Made by a program: the position numbers and the translations under genes. 64,000 nt of DNA from Novymonas esmeraldas. Its lineage: Eukaryota; Euglenozoa; Kinetoplastea; Trypanosomatida; Trypanosomatidae. The notes beneath the pieces are model-generated. The model searched no databases, was not told the DNA's origin, and worked only from the letters and a program-made list of their open reading frames with translations. Below, piece by piece: positions 30,463 through 40,805 of this stretch. The stretch lies in contig JAECZO010000034.1 in assembly GCA_019188245.1 (NCBI GenBank), positions 124,001 through 188,000 on the forward strand, written 5' to 3'. The first letter of the stretch is position 1. Each line of letters begins with the position of its first letter.

Positions 30463-32027
30463 TGTAGCGCGCGACGCGGAGTGAGGGGGGGTTAGAGAGA
30501 GAGAGGAAGGGTGGGAGGAGGTGCGCGCACGCCTGTTCGTGAAGTCTGCGTCGATGCTGACCTCTGTGCACGACACAGCTCCGGCAGAACGCACGCAGCG
30601 ACGGTCCTCCGCAACGTCAACATCACAACAAAAAAAAAAAAAACGAAAGTGTGCATTCCATGAATGCGCGCGCGTGTGTGTATGTGTGTGTGCGTGCATG
30701 TAGATGCGATGCGGCGGAGAGAGAGAATGGACAGGATTGAGGGGGAGAGAAAGAGAGAGAGTGAGAGTCCGCTGTGCGAGGTGGACAAGCACAGAGAGGG
30801 CACAGCCTCAGCTGGCAGGTCACACACACACACACACACACACACACCTGTAGCGAGTGCGTGGTCGTCCCCTTCACCACCACCAGTCAGTGCAGGGGAA
30901 GCAGTGTGTGTGTGTGTGTGTGCGTGTGTTTCGCTCCTTGTTGTGAGTTTTTTTTTTTTTTTTTTAGAGGTGAAGAGGAGGACGTGAGGAGATGGCGCTC
31001 CCTCTCAACTTTGGGTGACGCCTCTCACAGACACACACACACACGCGCACACACACGCACACAAGAAGGCCTACATGCATCCGCATGTGTGTTCGAACTC
31101 CACCGATGTGTGTGTGTGTGTTTCCGTCCTTACAAACAGAGGAAGCGAGACTACGAATGACCAGCAGCCGACTGTCCACTCACACCCACATGTACAACAA
31201 CTCTCCCACTCTCCCGACAGGAGCTCCAAAGTCCGAGACGCAGACACACACACAGCCCGCAACACACGGTTCCTTCATTCTCCTTCCCTCGCCACACACA
31301 CACACACACACACACGCATACACACACGCATACACACGCATACACACACAAACGCCTCCTCTCTCGCACTGCAACTTGTACTTAGAGCTGAGCCACGATG
31401 AAACAAAGATCTTTTTTCTTAGAAAGTGAAGGAGCAAAAGAAAAAAAAAGAGAATTTACCCGTTTGCGCAGAGCGGTGCACATGTGTGTGTGTGTGTGTG
31501 TATGCATGCATGTCTGTATGTGTGTGTGTGTGTGTGTGTCTGTGTGTGTGTGTGTGTGTGTTTGTGTGTGTGAGCGCGACTGTGCGCACGCGCCACTTCA
31601 CATCACCGTCCCGCCACCAGCGAGGCAACGCGCACACAAGCACGCAAACACAAAGTCGTACGCCAACAAAACAGAAGAAAGAAAAGAAAAAAACAAAGCA
31701 CAAACACACACACGCGCGCACGCACGTGCACCTACACGTAGACACGTCGAGGCGACACACACACAGAGAGAAGACGGGCACCGAGAATTGAAGAAGGGGG
31801 GAGGAGAAGCGTGAGGTAGTCGTGGTGGAGCGACGAGAAGGTGTGTCGAGAGATGTGGGCTCGAGCCGTGCATTCCACCACACACTCAACACCCACACGC
31901 ACACACACACACACACGCATAGACTCTACTTGATCTCTGACTCCCTCTCCCTCTCTACCCCTCCTCCTCCTCCTCCTCCTTCTTGCAGCGCTGCGAGAAG
32001 GAGGAGGACGACGGCGGGAGGGTGGCG
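30463..32027. other. Intergenic spacer, 1.6 kb, simple-repeat rich
   Basis: It contains a poly-A run at 30628-30642 (T-run on the sense strand, a candidate processing signal for the 447-aa gene), (CA)n at 30823-30847 and 31293-31350, plus-strand poly-T followed by AG at 30949-30967, and a GT-rich block at 31482-31572. No gene is seen. Confidence 0.65.
31482..31572. repeat. Compound (GT)n/(TGCA) microsatellite
   Basis: About 90 bp of GT units are interrupted by TATGCATGCATG, TCTG and TTTG variants. The block is on the 3' side of the antiporter-to-SET/MYND junction. Confidence 0.8.
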
Positions 32028-35000
32028 CTAGATCGCATCCTCAAGAACTTCGAGCTGAGCGGCCGCATTCTTGCCGCTGCCCACGATGCGGCGGCACAGC
32101 GAGTTCATGCCCTCCGCCGTCTCCACCACCTTCAGCCCGGCCTCCAGCTCGACCATGCGACGCAGCACCGTCACGTAGTCCGGGAAGCGGCGGTTCGCGT
32201 ACTGGTTCATCTCCGTCACCATCGTCTTGAGGTGGAACTTGCCGTTCAGCCGGTGTCGCCGCGCCCACGCACACACGCGCGCCTGGAAGGCGGAGTCGGT
32301 GTCGTTGCTGACGTGGAATGGGTTCAGCACATCCGCGTGCTCGTCGTGCCGCTTGCTGACCACACGACAGGTGCGCTTCAGCAGCGACAGCTCGACGCAG
32401 AAGTTCAGAAGAAACTCCACCGTGTGCCCGCCCGTCACCTGCGCATGGCGGGCGTGAAGGGGGTCGTTGGGGAAGCGGAGGTAGCGGAGTGTGGCGATGC
32501 ACAGGTGCTCCAGCGATGACGCGTAGTGCACGAACATCTGATTCACGAACGGCACCAACGTGACAAAGTTGCCGAGGGAGTAGAAGATGCTGATCTCGCT
32601 GTCACAGACGCAGAAGGAGGCGGTGGCGTCGTGGCTCGGCCGCTCCGACACCGCGGGCGAGGTCGGGTAGACGTCACCGCTGCCAGCGTGCGTCACCGTC
32701 GGCGAGGCAAGGCCGTCCATGTGGTCCGCAAAGGCGCTGACGGACGTGTTGCGGTACAGCCCGTACGGGTCGGCAGGCACGCACCCGAGCAACACGCTGT
32801 TGATGATGTTCGTTGCACCGGCGTGGGTCGTCACGGTGATCTCGCCAAACAGCGCCGGCGTCGTCGCGCTCCCGTGCTCCATCAAGCTGCTCGCGAAGGA
32901 GGGACCGGCGCCGCTGACGTCGCGGTCGCCATCGGATGAGTGCACCGACCGCGTCTCGGCCGCATCGCGCGCGTCGTCCGGGCCGTCCGGGCCGCCGTGC
33001 CCCTCCTCGCTGCCCCACGCCCGCACACGTTGACCTGCGGTGAGCGGCAGCTCCTCCACTGCGGCCGCCGCCGCCGCCGACGACGACGACGCATCACGCG
33101 CCGACCGCACCGCCGGCAGCGGCACCGCGAGAGTGACGCTCGACGGCACGGCCGCACCGGACGACGCCGAGGAGGCACGCCGGCCGTCACCCGCCCTTTG
33201 CAGCGCCTCGACGGCCCTGTCGTCACGAACCGCCGTCATCTCCTCTTCTTCCTCCTCCTCGCCACGCTCATCCTCGCCTGACGCGGCCGGCGACGACGTC
33301 GTCGCCACGCCGGGGGCGGCCGCGGCCGCCGACCACGGCACGTACCCGCGGTCGCCGACGCGCATGGGGACGGCGTAGAGCACGGCATCCGCGTCGACCC
33401 AGCGCAGCTGGTGCACGTAGAAGGTGGAGATGTAGCACGGCGGCGTGTGCCTGTTGAAGAGCCCCGACTTGTCAGACCCGCGAAGGTAGAAGTAGAGGTG
33501 GAAGTTCGTCTCGCAGCTCGCCAAGTCGCAGTCGCGGGGGCCGATCAGTGGCGTACCGGCCATGATGAGCTCCATCAGGTGCTCGCGCTTCGTCCGCGCC
33601 TCGTTCTCAGGCACCGTCACGATGTGCGACAGGAAGGGCACCAGCACCTCCACCGCCGCCGCACGCCACAGCGCCTTCACGGCGCGGAACGAACGCTCCG
33701 TGAGGAACGGCTTGATGCTGTTGAAGGAGATGATGAGCGCCGTCGACTCGGTGGACAAGACGCGCCAGCGACGCTGCTGATCCACGCGGAACTCCTGCGG
33801 CAGCATGAGGGCCTCCAGCCCCACCGTGTCCCCGAAGCTCTCCATCTGCTCGTGCTCGTTCAGCGTCGTCCACTGCCCGTAGACGGCGCGCATGCTGCCA
33901 AAGACGACGACGAGGAAGGCGTTCTCGGGCAGCGTGATCGTGTCGCCCTCACGGAACTTCCGCACGAGGCCCATGGAGCTGATCGCCTTGATCTCCACGC
34001 TGCGGAGACCCTTCCCGAGCGTGGTGGCGGCCACGGCGCGCAGCACGAGGTTGTTCTCCTTCTGCGAGGTGTTGTTCTCCCACACCGACGGCACGTGGGC
34101 GCGCATGTGCGACACCATCTCCTCCAACACATCGGTCGCCCGCGCGCCGAAGCCGTGCTCCGCGTGCAGGGTCCGCACCGTCGCCTCCAGCGCGTTCGCG
34201 ACGGACACGACGGCGCGGCTGCTGGACACGTTGTTCGTCGCCTCAGGGAAGTTCGCGTAGAAGAAACGGATGGCGCGGTTGGCGGCAGCGATCTGAGCCA
34301 CCATCCAGTGCTCAACCCGCTGCGCCTGCGCCGCCGACGTCACAAACTTGAACTTGAGAGGCGAGATGGCGGTGAGACACTTCACCACCGCGAGCAGCAC
34401 GACGAACGCGTTCTCCTGCGCACGGCGGTGGGCGGCGGCGAAGTAACCGGGGCCGCAGATGAAGCGCTCCACCAGCACCACCCACAGCGGCAGCAGCCGA
34501 CGCATCAAGTTGGCGACCATGCGGTTGGTCTGCGCCGTCTGCGCATCCTCGCCGGCCGCGCCGCTGCCGCCGCCGCTGAAGTAGTCCGGCGGGAGGCTCG
34601 TCACGTCGATCGTCAAGCCGGCGTAGTTGTCCGCGCCGCCGTGCACCGTGGCGCTCGCCGACGGGCTCGGCGCGTGGGAGGAGCGCTGCGGCCCGTTGTC
34701 CTCCTCCTCCTCCCCATCCGGCTCACCGCACATGGAGACGGCGGCGCTCTCCACGGTCACATCAGTCGCCGGACGCGTGCGCCACGGCTGCGCCGTCGTG
34801 CCGAGCTGCTGCTGCTGCTGGGCAGAGTAGCGGCTGCGTGGGGTGGAGTCGAAGGACGGCTGCGGCCGCCGCTGCAGCGGGGAGGCCTGCGCCGCGATCG
34901 TCCGCTCCTCCACCCCGCTGTCGGCGGCTTGGCGGCGGTGGTACCAGTACATGCCTTGCACATCCAGCAGCTCGCCCCGGTCGATCAGCGTGGCGAGGGC

Positions 35001-36614
35001 CGCGCCCATCTGCATCACCACCGTCTCCGTGATCACCTCCTCATCACGCTGCCGCCACAGCGCCGCCTTGAAGGCGGTCATGAGGATGCGGTTCACCGTC
35101 TTGTCCTCGTCCTCCTCCGGCTCTGCGCCGACACCGCGCAAGGGGCTGTGGACGTGGCGCCGCACAAACTTCTCCACCTGCATCCAGCTCGCGTTCCGGT
35201 ACTTGGTGTCGCGCTTCACGCTCTCCAGCGCGTGCTCCTGCGAGCTGCGCAGAAGCCCCATGGCGTAGTCCATGGCAACGATGCGGTACTCGGGCTTCGT
35301 CTTGAAGCCCAGCCGCTCCACGACATGGGCGGACGTGGACGCGTTCACCAGCAGCGTCAAGAGCACGATGCCGGAGGTCATCTTCAGCATGTCCACCGCC
35401 TCCGCCAGCCCCTCCTGCTTCACGGCGAGCGCGAGCGTCGCTGCCACGCCGCCGCGCAGCCCCGCATGCACCATCAGCGCAATGCGCTTCTGGTCGAATT
35501 TGTAAGAGAACAGGTTGAGCACCGGCGCGAGCACCTCCAGCATCATCAGCCGCGACAGCACCATGGCGATGTAGAGCGCGATCAGGACAAAGACGTCCAG
35601 CAGCTTCACCGTCGGCAGCACATCGGCGACGAGGATGACGCCGACGAGGGAGAAGAGCACCGTGTTGCCGAGGTGCACGAGGAACTCCCACGTGGAGGAG
35701 ATGATGTTGCCCTCGCGGCCGGGGAAGAGCGAGGGGCAGTAGTAGCTCAGAAATGTGCCTTGGAAGAAGAGCGTCAGCACGCCACTCGTGCCGACCAGCT
35801 CCGCCGCCACGTAGTACGACACGTAGGTGACGGACACCGTGATGCACGCCTTCGTGAGGCCGTCGCCGGTGTGCCGCAGCCAGAAGGACTGCAGGAAGCC
35901 AAAGAGCGGCCCCAGCACCATCGGCAGCAGCGCCAACCGCACACACTGCACCAGTATCATACCGATGGACATCTCCACGTGGCCCACCCGCGCGGCGGGG
36001 AGGAGGAGGCTGAAGAGAATGATAGCCGTGCCGTCGTTCATGACAGCCTCGCCGTCCACCAGGGCCGTCATGCACTTGTCCACGCCGAGGTCCTTCAGCA
36101 GCGCCACCACCGCCACAGGGTCAGTCGCGGACAGCAGCGAGCCGAGCAGCAGCGTCGCGTACCACGACCACTCCGGGAAGCACCACTTCACAGGCACCGC
36201 CAGCAGCACCGTGTTGATGAGCAGACCCACCGTGGCGAGCAGCAGCACCTGCGGGAAGACGCGGCGCAGGGCGTGGATGTTCATCGCATAACTGCCCTCG
36301 AAGATCAGCACGGGAAGGAAGATGTAGAAGAGCAGCTCCGGCGGGATGGAGCCGAGCGCGCGCGACACATCGGGGTAGAGCCACAGCGCCACCGCGCCCA
36401 CGAAGATGCCGTAGAGGAACAGCACCACCGTGTAGGGCAGCGGGATGCGGCGTCGGTGTGTCATGAAGAAGGTGCCGCCAAGGAAGATGAGCATCGTCAC
36501 GAACAGTATCCCCATCGACAGGTTCTGCAGCGCCTCGGGACTGTGGCAGAGGTCGCCTTCCTTGGCGCCATGGCTGTCGGTAGCCACCTCCAGCGGCATG
36601 GCCACGCGCGTCAT
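32028..36614 (-). CDS. SOS1-type Na+/H+ antiporter (CPA1 family) with cNMP-binding-like C-terminus, 1528 aa
   Basis: Residues about 32-430 carry 12-13 hydrophobic helices. CPA1 signatures are ATDPVAV (163-169, Asp165), the ion-binding pair in EAVMNDGTA (Asn193-Asp194) and HAGLRGGVAATLALA (383-397, Arg387). The protein would exchange cytosolic Na+ for H+ at a membrane. The 1100-residue cytoplasmic tail has a helical region (about 445-530), a disordered Ser/Asp-rich insert (about 590-680), a second helical block (about 690-870) and a beta-rich segment at about 877-965 (VRKFREGDTITLPENAFLVV, then LSTESTALIISFNSIKPFL) that looks like a cyclic-nucleotide-binding fold. This arrangement resembles plant SOS1 and sperm NHE. 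A further acidic, disordered region (about 1110-1300) precedes a conserved-looking C-terminal 200 residues. The gene starts at the first ATG, with a good splice site 121 nt upstream. Confidence 0.9.
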   Translation of the reverse strand: MTRVAMPLEVATDSHGAKEGDLCHSPEALQNLSMGILFVTMLIFLGGTFFMTHRRRIPLPYTVVLFLYGIFVGAVALWLYPDVSRALGSIPPELLFYIFLPVLIFEGSYAMNIHALRRVFPQVLLLATVGLLINTVLLAVPVKWCFPEWSWYATLLLGSLLSATDPVAVVALLKDLGVDKCMTALVDGEAVMNDGTAIILFSLLLPAARVGHVEMSIGMILVQCVRLALLPMVLGPLFGFLQSFWLRHTGDGLTKACITVSVTYVSYYVAAELVGTSGVLTLFFQGTFLSYYCPSLFPGREGNIISSTWEFLVHLGNTVLFSLVGVILVADVLPTVKLLDVFVLIALYIAMVLSRLMMLEVLAPVLNLFSYKFDQKRIALMVHAGLRGGVAATLALAVKQEGLAEAVDMLKMTSGIVLLTLLVNASTSAHVVERLGFKTKPEYRIVAMDYAMGLLRSSQEHALESVKRDTKYRNASWMQVEKFVRRHVHSPLRGVGAEPEEDEDKTVNRILMTAFKAALWRQRDEEVITETVVMQMGAALATLIDRGELLDVQGMYWYHRRQAADSGVEERTIAAQASPLQRRPQPSFDSTPRSRYSAQQQQQLGTTAQPWRTRPATDVTVESAAVSMCGEPDGEEEEDNGPQRSSHAPSPSASATVHGGADNYAGLTIDVTSLPPDYFSGGGSGAAGEDAQTAQTNRMVANLMRRLLPLWVVLVERFICGPGYFAAAHRRAQENAFVVLLAVVKCLTAISPLKFKFVTSAAQAQRVEHWMVAQIAAANRAIRFFYANFPEATNNVSSSRAVVSVANALEATVRTLHAEHGFGARATDVLEEMVSHMRAHVPSVWENNTSQKENNLVLRAVAATTLGKGLRSVEIKAISSMGLVRKFREGDTITLPENAFLVVVFGSMRAVYGQWTTLNEHEQMESFGDTVGLEALMLPQEFRVDQQRRWRVLSTESTALIISFNSIKPFLTERSFRAVKALWRAAAVEVLVPFLSHIVTVPENEARTKREHLMELIMAGTPLIGPRDCDLASCETNFHLYFYLRGSDKSGLFNRHTPPCYISTFYVHQLRWVDADAVLYAVPMRVGDRGYVPWSAAAAAPGVATTSSPAASGEDERGEEEEEEEMTAVRDDRAVEALQRAGDGRRASSASSGAAVPSSVTLAVPLPAVRSARDASSSSAAAAAAVEELPLTAGQRVRAWGSEEGHGGPDGPDDARDAAETRSVHSSDGDRDVSGAGPSFASSLMEHGSATTPALFGEITVTTHAGATNIINSVLLGCVPADPYGLYRNTSVSAFADHMDGLASPTVTHAGSGDVYPTSPAVSERPSHDATASFCVCDSEISIFYSLGNFVTLVPFVNQMFVHYASSLEHLCIATLRYLRFPNDPLHARHAQVTGGHTVEFLLNFCVELSLLKRTCRVVSKRHDEHADVLNPFHVSNDTDSAFQARVCAWARRHRLNGKFHLKTMVTEMNQYANRRFPDYVTVLRRMVELEAGLKVVETAEGMNSLCRRIVGSGKNAAAQLEVLEDAI

Positions 36615-36734
36615 GAGCGGCTACCACAGCACTTCTCTCCCGAGTACCTCCCTGTCGCTCCCCTTTCTCACACCCACTGCACACCACCGCGCACCCGCGC
36701 TGCCCAGTGTGACGTGAGTCTCACACACACGTTC

Positions 36735-36757
36735 CTTGAGAGAAAGAGAAAGAGAGT
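36735..36757 (-). promoter_or_regulatory. Putative spliced-leader acceptor for the antiporter
   Basis: A CT-rich tract (36738-36757, sense strand) ends in CTCAAG with AG at 36735-36736. It predicts a 5' UTR of about 120 nt for the ATG at 36614. Confidence 0.55.
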
Positions 36758-36850
36758 GTGTGTGTGTGTGTGTGTGTATGTGGGACGGAGAGAGAGAGAG
36801 CTGTGTGGAAAGAGAGTGACGACTGACTATGTGTATTTGTGTGTGTACAG

Positions 36851-36881
<31 letters not shown>

Positions 36882-37391
36882 GACAGACACAGAGACGCAG
36901 ACACAAGCGTGGAGTTAGAGGGGGGGAGGAGAAGGAGAGAGAGAGACGAACGAGAGAAGACCTCCGCCACCGCTGCGAAACACAGAGAGCGAGAGCGAGA
37001 GCGAGAGAGAGAGAGAGCGCGAGAGCGAGAGAGGCGGAAACAAACTCACACACACAAAAACAGAACTGAGACGGACAAGATGAGAAGAGAATAATCTGAG
37101 AGAGAGAGAGAGACACACAGACGCTAGTCTTCCTCCGCACACTGTGCAGACAAGCACGTGGATGGAGGGGGGGAAGGAGAGAGAGTGAGGGAAGGAAGGA
37201 AAGGTGTACGTAGATGTGGTCGCGCACAGCACCGTGTATGTAAGGATGAAGAGACACGTGAGCTCTGCCAACAGCGGTCGAGTGACTATGGAGAAGGGGG
37301 AGGATGGTGATGATGTTGAATCAACTACCTCTCCACCGCACACGTGAAAGCGACGGTATCTTTTTTTTTTTTTGCTTTTTTTGCTTTTGCT

Positions 37392-37393
<2 letters not shown>

Positions 37394-37432
<39 letters not shown>
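37394..37432. repeat. (GT)n microsatellite, longest perfect dinucleotide tract
   Basis: A perfect GT tract of about 19 units directly follows a T-rich stretch (37361-37390). Confidence 0.85.
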
Positions 37433-37436
<4 letters not shown>

Positions 37437-39273
37437 TGTGTATTTGTTTGTGTTGTTGTGAAGATTGTTTGATGGCACGTCAGGCCGACGGAGAAAGCGA
37501 GTCGTGTGTGTGTGTGTGTGTGAGGAGGGAGGGGGAACAGGCTGCTCTCGCACCACTGCTGCGCGTGGTGGCCAAGGAAGGCGGCGACCCTCACCGCCGG
37601 CTCTGTGAAATGTTGATCGACAGCGGTTTGAGTGAGTGAGTGGGAGTGGAAGTAGAAGTGCAGTGCGAGAGACACAGGCACGGCACCGGGGGCTGCCACA
37701 AGAAAAAGAGGGAGAGTGAGAGAAAGGACGTGCGTGCGCGATGAAGCCTAAAGAAAAAAAAAAAACAGACACAGACTCTCGAGGGGGGGAGCTCGAGTGC
37801 GCGTGTTGTGTGTCTGTGTCTGTCTGTGTCTGCGTGTGTGTGTGTGTGTGTGTGTGTGCGTATGTGTGTGTGTCACAGGACCACGAGGGGGTAGAAGAGA
37901 GTGGGTTGGACTAACTGCTCTGCGGTGTTGGTGGTGGTGGTCGGTACCGCGGCGGCAGGGGGGGGAGTGAGGAGGAGGAGGACGGCGGTGGTGGTGGATG
38001 AGACGAGAGCGAGGATGGACAGAGGAGGCAACAGTGCGGCCACTGCTGCGTGGAAGGGCGAAGGGAGACGTACGAGCTCTCATGCTGAGGTAGATGACTC
38101 GAGGTGCCCCCTCCCTCCACTCCACGTTTTTTTTTTTTTTTTGACACAACAGGACGGGGGTAGGTCACGTGTGCCACATTCACAGAGAGCGTGTACGTGT
38201 GCAACTCACTGACTCCCTCCTTCACACACACACACACACACACACCTCCTCTGCATGGGGGAGGAGCCACATGGTAGGAGAGCGGCGGTGACTGCGTATC
38301 GCCGCTTTTGTGATTGTCATTTTCTTTTTTCCCCTCTCTCTCTGTGTCTCACTGCGTCGCTGCCCTCTCCCCACACACACACACACACACACAGACAGAC
38401 AGACACGGAGACACACACAGAGAGAGAGAGAGATGCGTCCGTCATGTGTTGAGGAGGACCCGACCTGGAAAAACAGAAACTGTATGGAGTGGGAGAAGAA
38501 GGAGGAGGAGAGAGTGTGATGTAGCGGGTGTACAACACAGACGCACACACACACACACATAAATGCGAGAGAGAGAGTGAAAGAGAGGGAGAGACAGAAC
38601 AAAGGAACGAGGAAAAAAGAAAAAGAGGAGGAAGAAGAAGTCTCGCCATCGACGCACCTTTGATGAAAGAACAGGGGGGGACTGTTGCTCCATGACGAAC
38701 GCGCGAACACACACACAGAGAGAGACTGACACACTCAGGCAGAGACACACAGAAGCGCACAAACACACAGAGAGAGGGAGGCAGGAAGAGGAGGTGGAGG
38801 AGGAGGCACGTTTCACAATCGCAGTGACAGAGAGAGAGACCTCCTTCACCACGAGTGCGCGTACGCAAACCCCTTCAGGCGTCTCCTCTCCACCACCACC
38901 ACCGCCACCGTTAGGATGTCCTTCTTGTCAAACAATGCACTTTTTTTTTTTTTTTTTTCGGAGTCCGAGTGGGGCACACCAACTGCGTGCACATGCGTGT
39001 GTGTGAGTGTCTGTGTATGAGATCATCGTAGTGTGTGATTGTCGGAGGTATGGCGGACAAGACGACCTACGCTGTGAAGAGTCGTGGGTGGTGCGGACCA
39101 GAGGGAGGGAGAGGGCGACTGCGCTACGTCACACACACACAGACACACAGAGAGGGAGCGAGAGGGAGGGGGGGAAGGCGGGGCGAGTGCCAGTGAGGAG
39201 CAACATAAACTACGAAGCTACAATCTACACGAACAAGAAGATAAAAAAAAAAAAAAAAAGACGAGAGTGTCCA

Positions 39274-39311
<38 letters not shown>

Positions 39312-40805
39312 CATGTACGTATGTGCAAGCAATTCCACCAGACGCACACAGCCAGACGCAGAGAGAGACACACATCAAGAAGTGGGGGGGGGGGGGTGGT
39401 GAAGGAGAAGGGGGAGGGGGGGACAGTCGAGCGCTGCACCTGCGGTATGCACGTGAGGCCTTCCCTTTTCCTCTTACGCTCCTCCATCCATGCAGTGTGT
39501 GTGTGTATGCAATCTTTGCGTCCCTCTACATGTTCTGTGTGTGTGTGAATACACGTGCTTGTGATTCGGTGCGTACGTGTGTGTATGGGTGTGTGTGTGT
39601 GTGTTCTGTCTCGTCACTCTGTCCCCGTGCAGTACTCTACCGCTGCATGAAAGAGAGTGCATCTGCAGTCTCGGCGTATGCGCGTCTGTGTATCTGAAGA
39701 GTGCACCAACACACACGCTGGATACATCAGGTGCCCAGCCCCACCTCACCCTTCTGCCTTGGCCTCCTCCCTAGAGCATCCACTTCACACACGCACACAC
39801 ACAAACACTGTCCACGCATACATGTGGTTTATGTGCGACTTTGCGCGTCTCTCTTGCCTCCCTACTCCCCCTTCGTGTCCGCGCAAGAGCAGCTCGCACT
39901 CCACGTAGAGATCAGAGAGAGAGAGAAGAAGAAGAGCGAGCGTTGAAAGACTGCGACATCAACAACAAGGAAGAAGACGACGAGGGATGGTGAAAGAGTG
40001 GTGAAGGTCAAACAGAAATGAGAGAGAGTGCCGCTCGCCATTGCATGACTGCACGGGGGGGAGGAGGGGGAGGAGGGGGAGGAGAAAGAAATGAAGAAAC
40101 AACGTACACACACAGACACACACGCACATGAACACAGTGAGAGGGACAATGTGTGTGACGAAGGCACGACAAGACACAACAACAGTCAAAAAAAAAAAAC
40201 ACGAAAAAAAAAAACAGCAAAACTCTCTCTCTCTCAGAAGAACAGAACATTTCCTTTTTTTTTCTTTTTTCTTTTGGATTGCTTTGTGTGTGGAGGTGAG
40301 TTGCTCTGGTGCACACGCATGCACATCAGCACATCAGCACACACACACACACAGACAGAGACACAGACAGACACACGCACAACCAACATCGAAGGAAATC
40401 AAAAAAAAAAAAAAGAGGAGAGGAGAAGGAGGAGGAGGAGGAGGGGATGAGAGAGAAAGGAAAGGATGCTGTGTACCGCCGACACATACATACACACTCA
40501 GATACACACACAGACACAGACACATACGCACACACGCACACACAAACAGAGAGAGGGGCATCAACGGGGGTGCATGAGAAGCACAAGAGAACGAGAAAGA
40601 AATGACATCAGGACCAGCAGCGTATACGAGGTCCCTCGTACAGAGTGCGTACATCAGCCCACAGAGGCGAGCGCCATGATGTGCATGTGTGTGTGTCTAT
40701 GTGTGTCTGTGTGTGTGTGCATAAGGGGTCAGTGCCAGAAAAGAAGTGTGTGGCTCTTCTCCCTCGCTGCATCACTTGATCTGCATACATACACACATAC
40801 GTGAG

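Larger units (their letters stand above)
36615..40805. other. Long gene-free spacer, 4.2 kb
   Basis: This is the largest gap in the window. It holds (GT)n at 36757-36779 and 37394-37432, (CA)n at 36849-36876 and 39273-39310, GA/GC-rich purine tracts at 36920-37125, poly-T runs at 37361-37371, 38127-38142 and 38941-38958, poly-A at 39240-39259, 40188-40200 and 40402-40414, and further CA arrays near 40332-40350 and 40490-40540. A few more complex islands (37450-37640, 39430-39780) do not contain a convincing frame. It is probably a long antiporter 5' flank plus 3' UTR of the next gene, or it hides non-coding RNA. Confidence 0.6.

Noticed and set aside
31085-31100. GTTCGAACTCC resembling a tRNA B box
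   Set aside because: No A box or acceptor stem lies at a suitable distance upstream; the surrounding sequence is GT repeat.
33411-37094. 1227-codon open frame on the plus strand
   Set aside because: It is antisense to the Na+/H+ antiporter. Its composition (His/Arg/Gln/Leu-rich) is typical of the complement of a GC-rich gene, and it ends in translated purine repeats.
36615-40805. Short retroposon remnants (SIDER-like) suspected in complex islands of the spacers
   Set aside because: I could not see a recognisable signature, poly-A tail with target-site duplication, or repeated copy elsewhere in the window. An alignment to known families would be needed.
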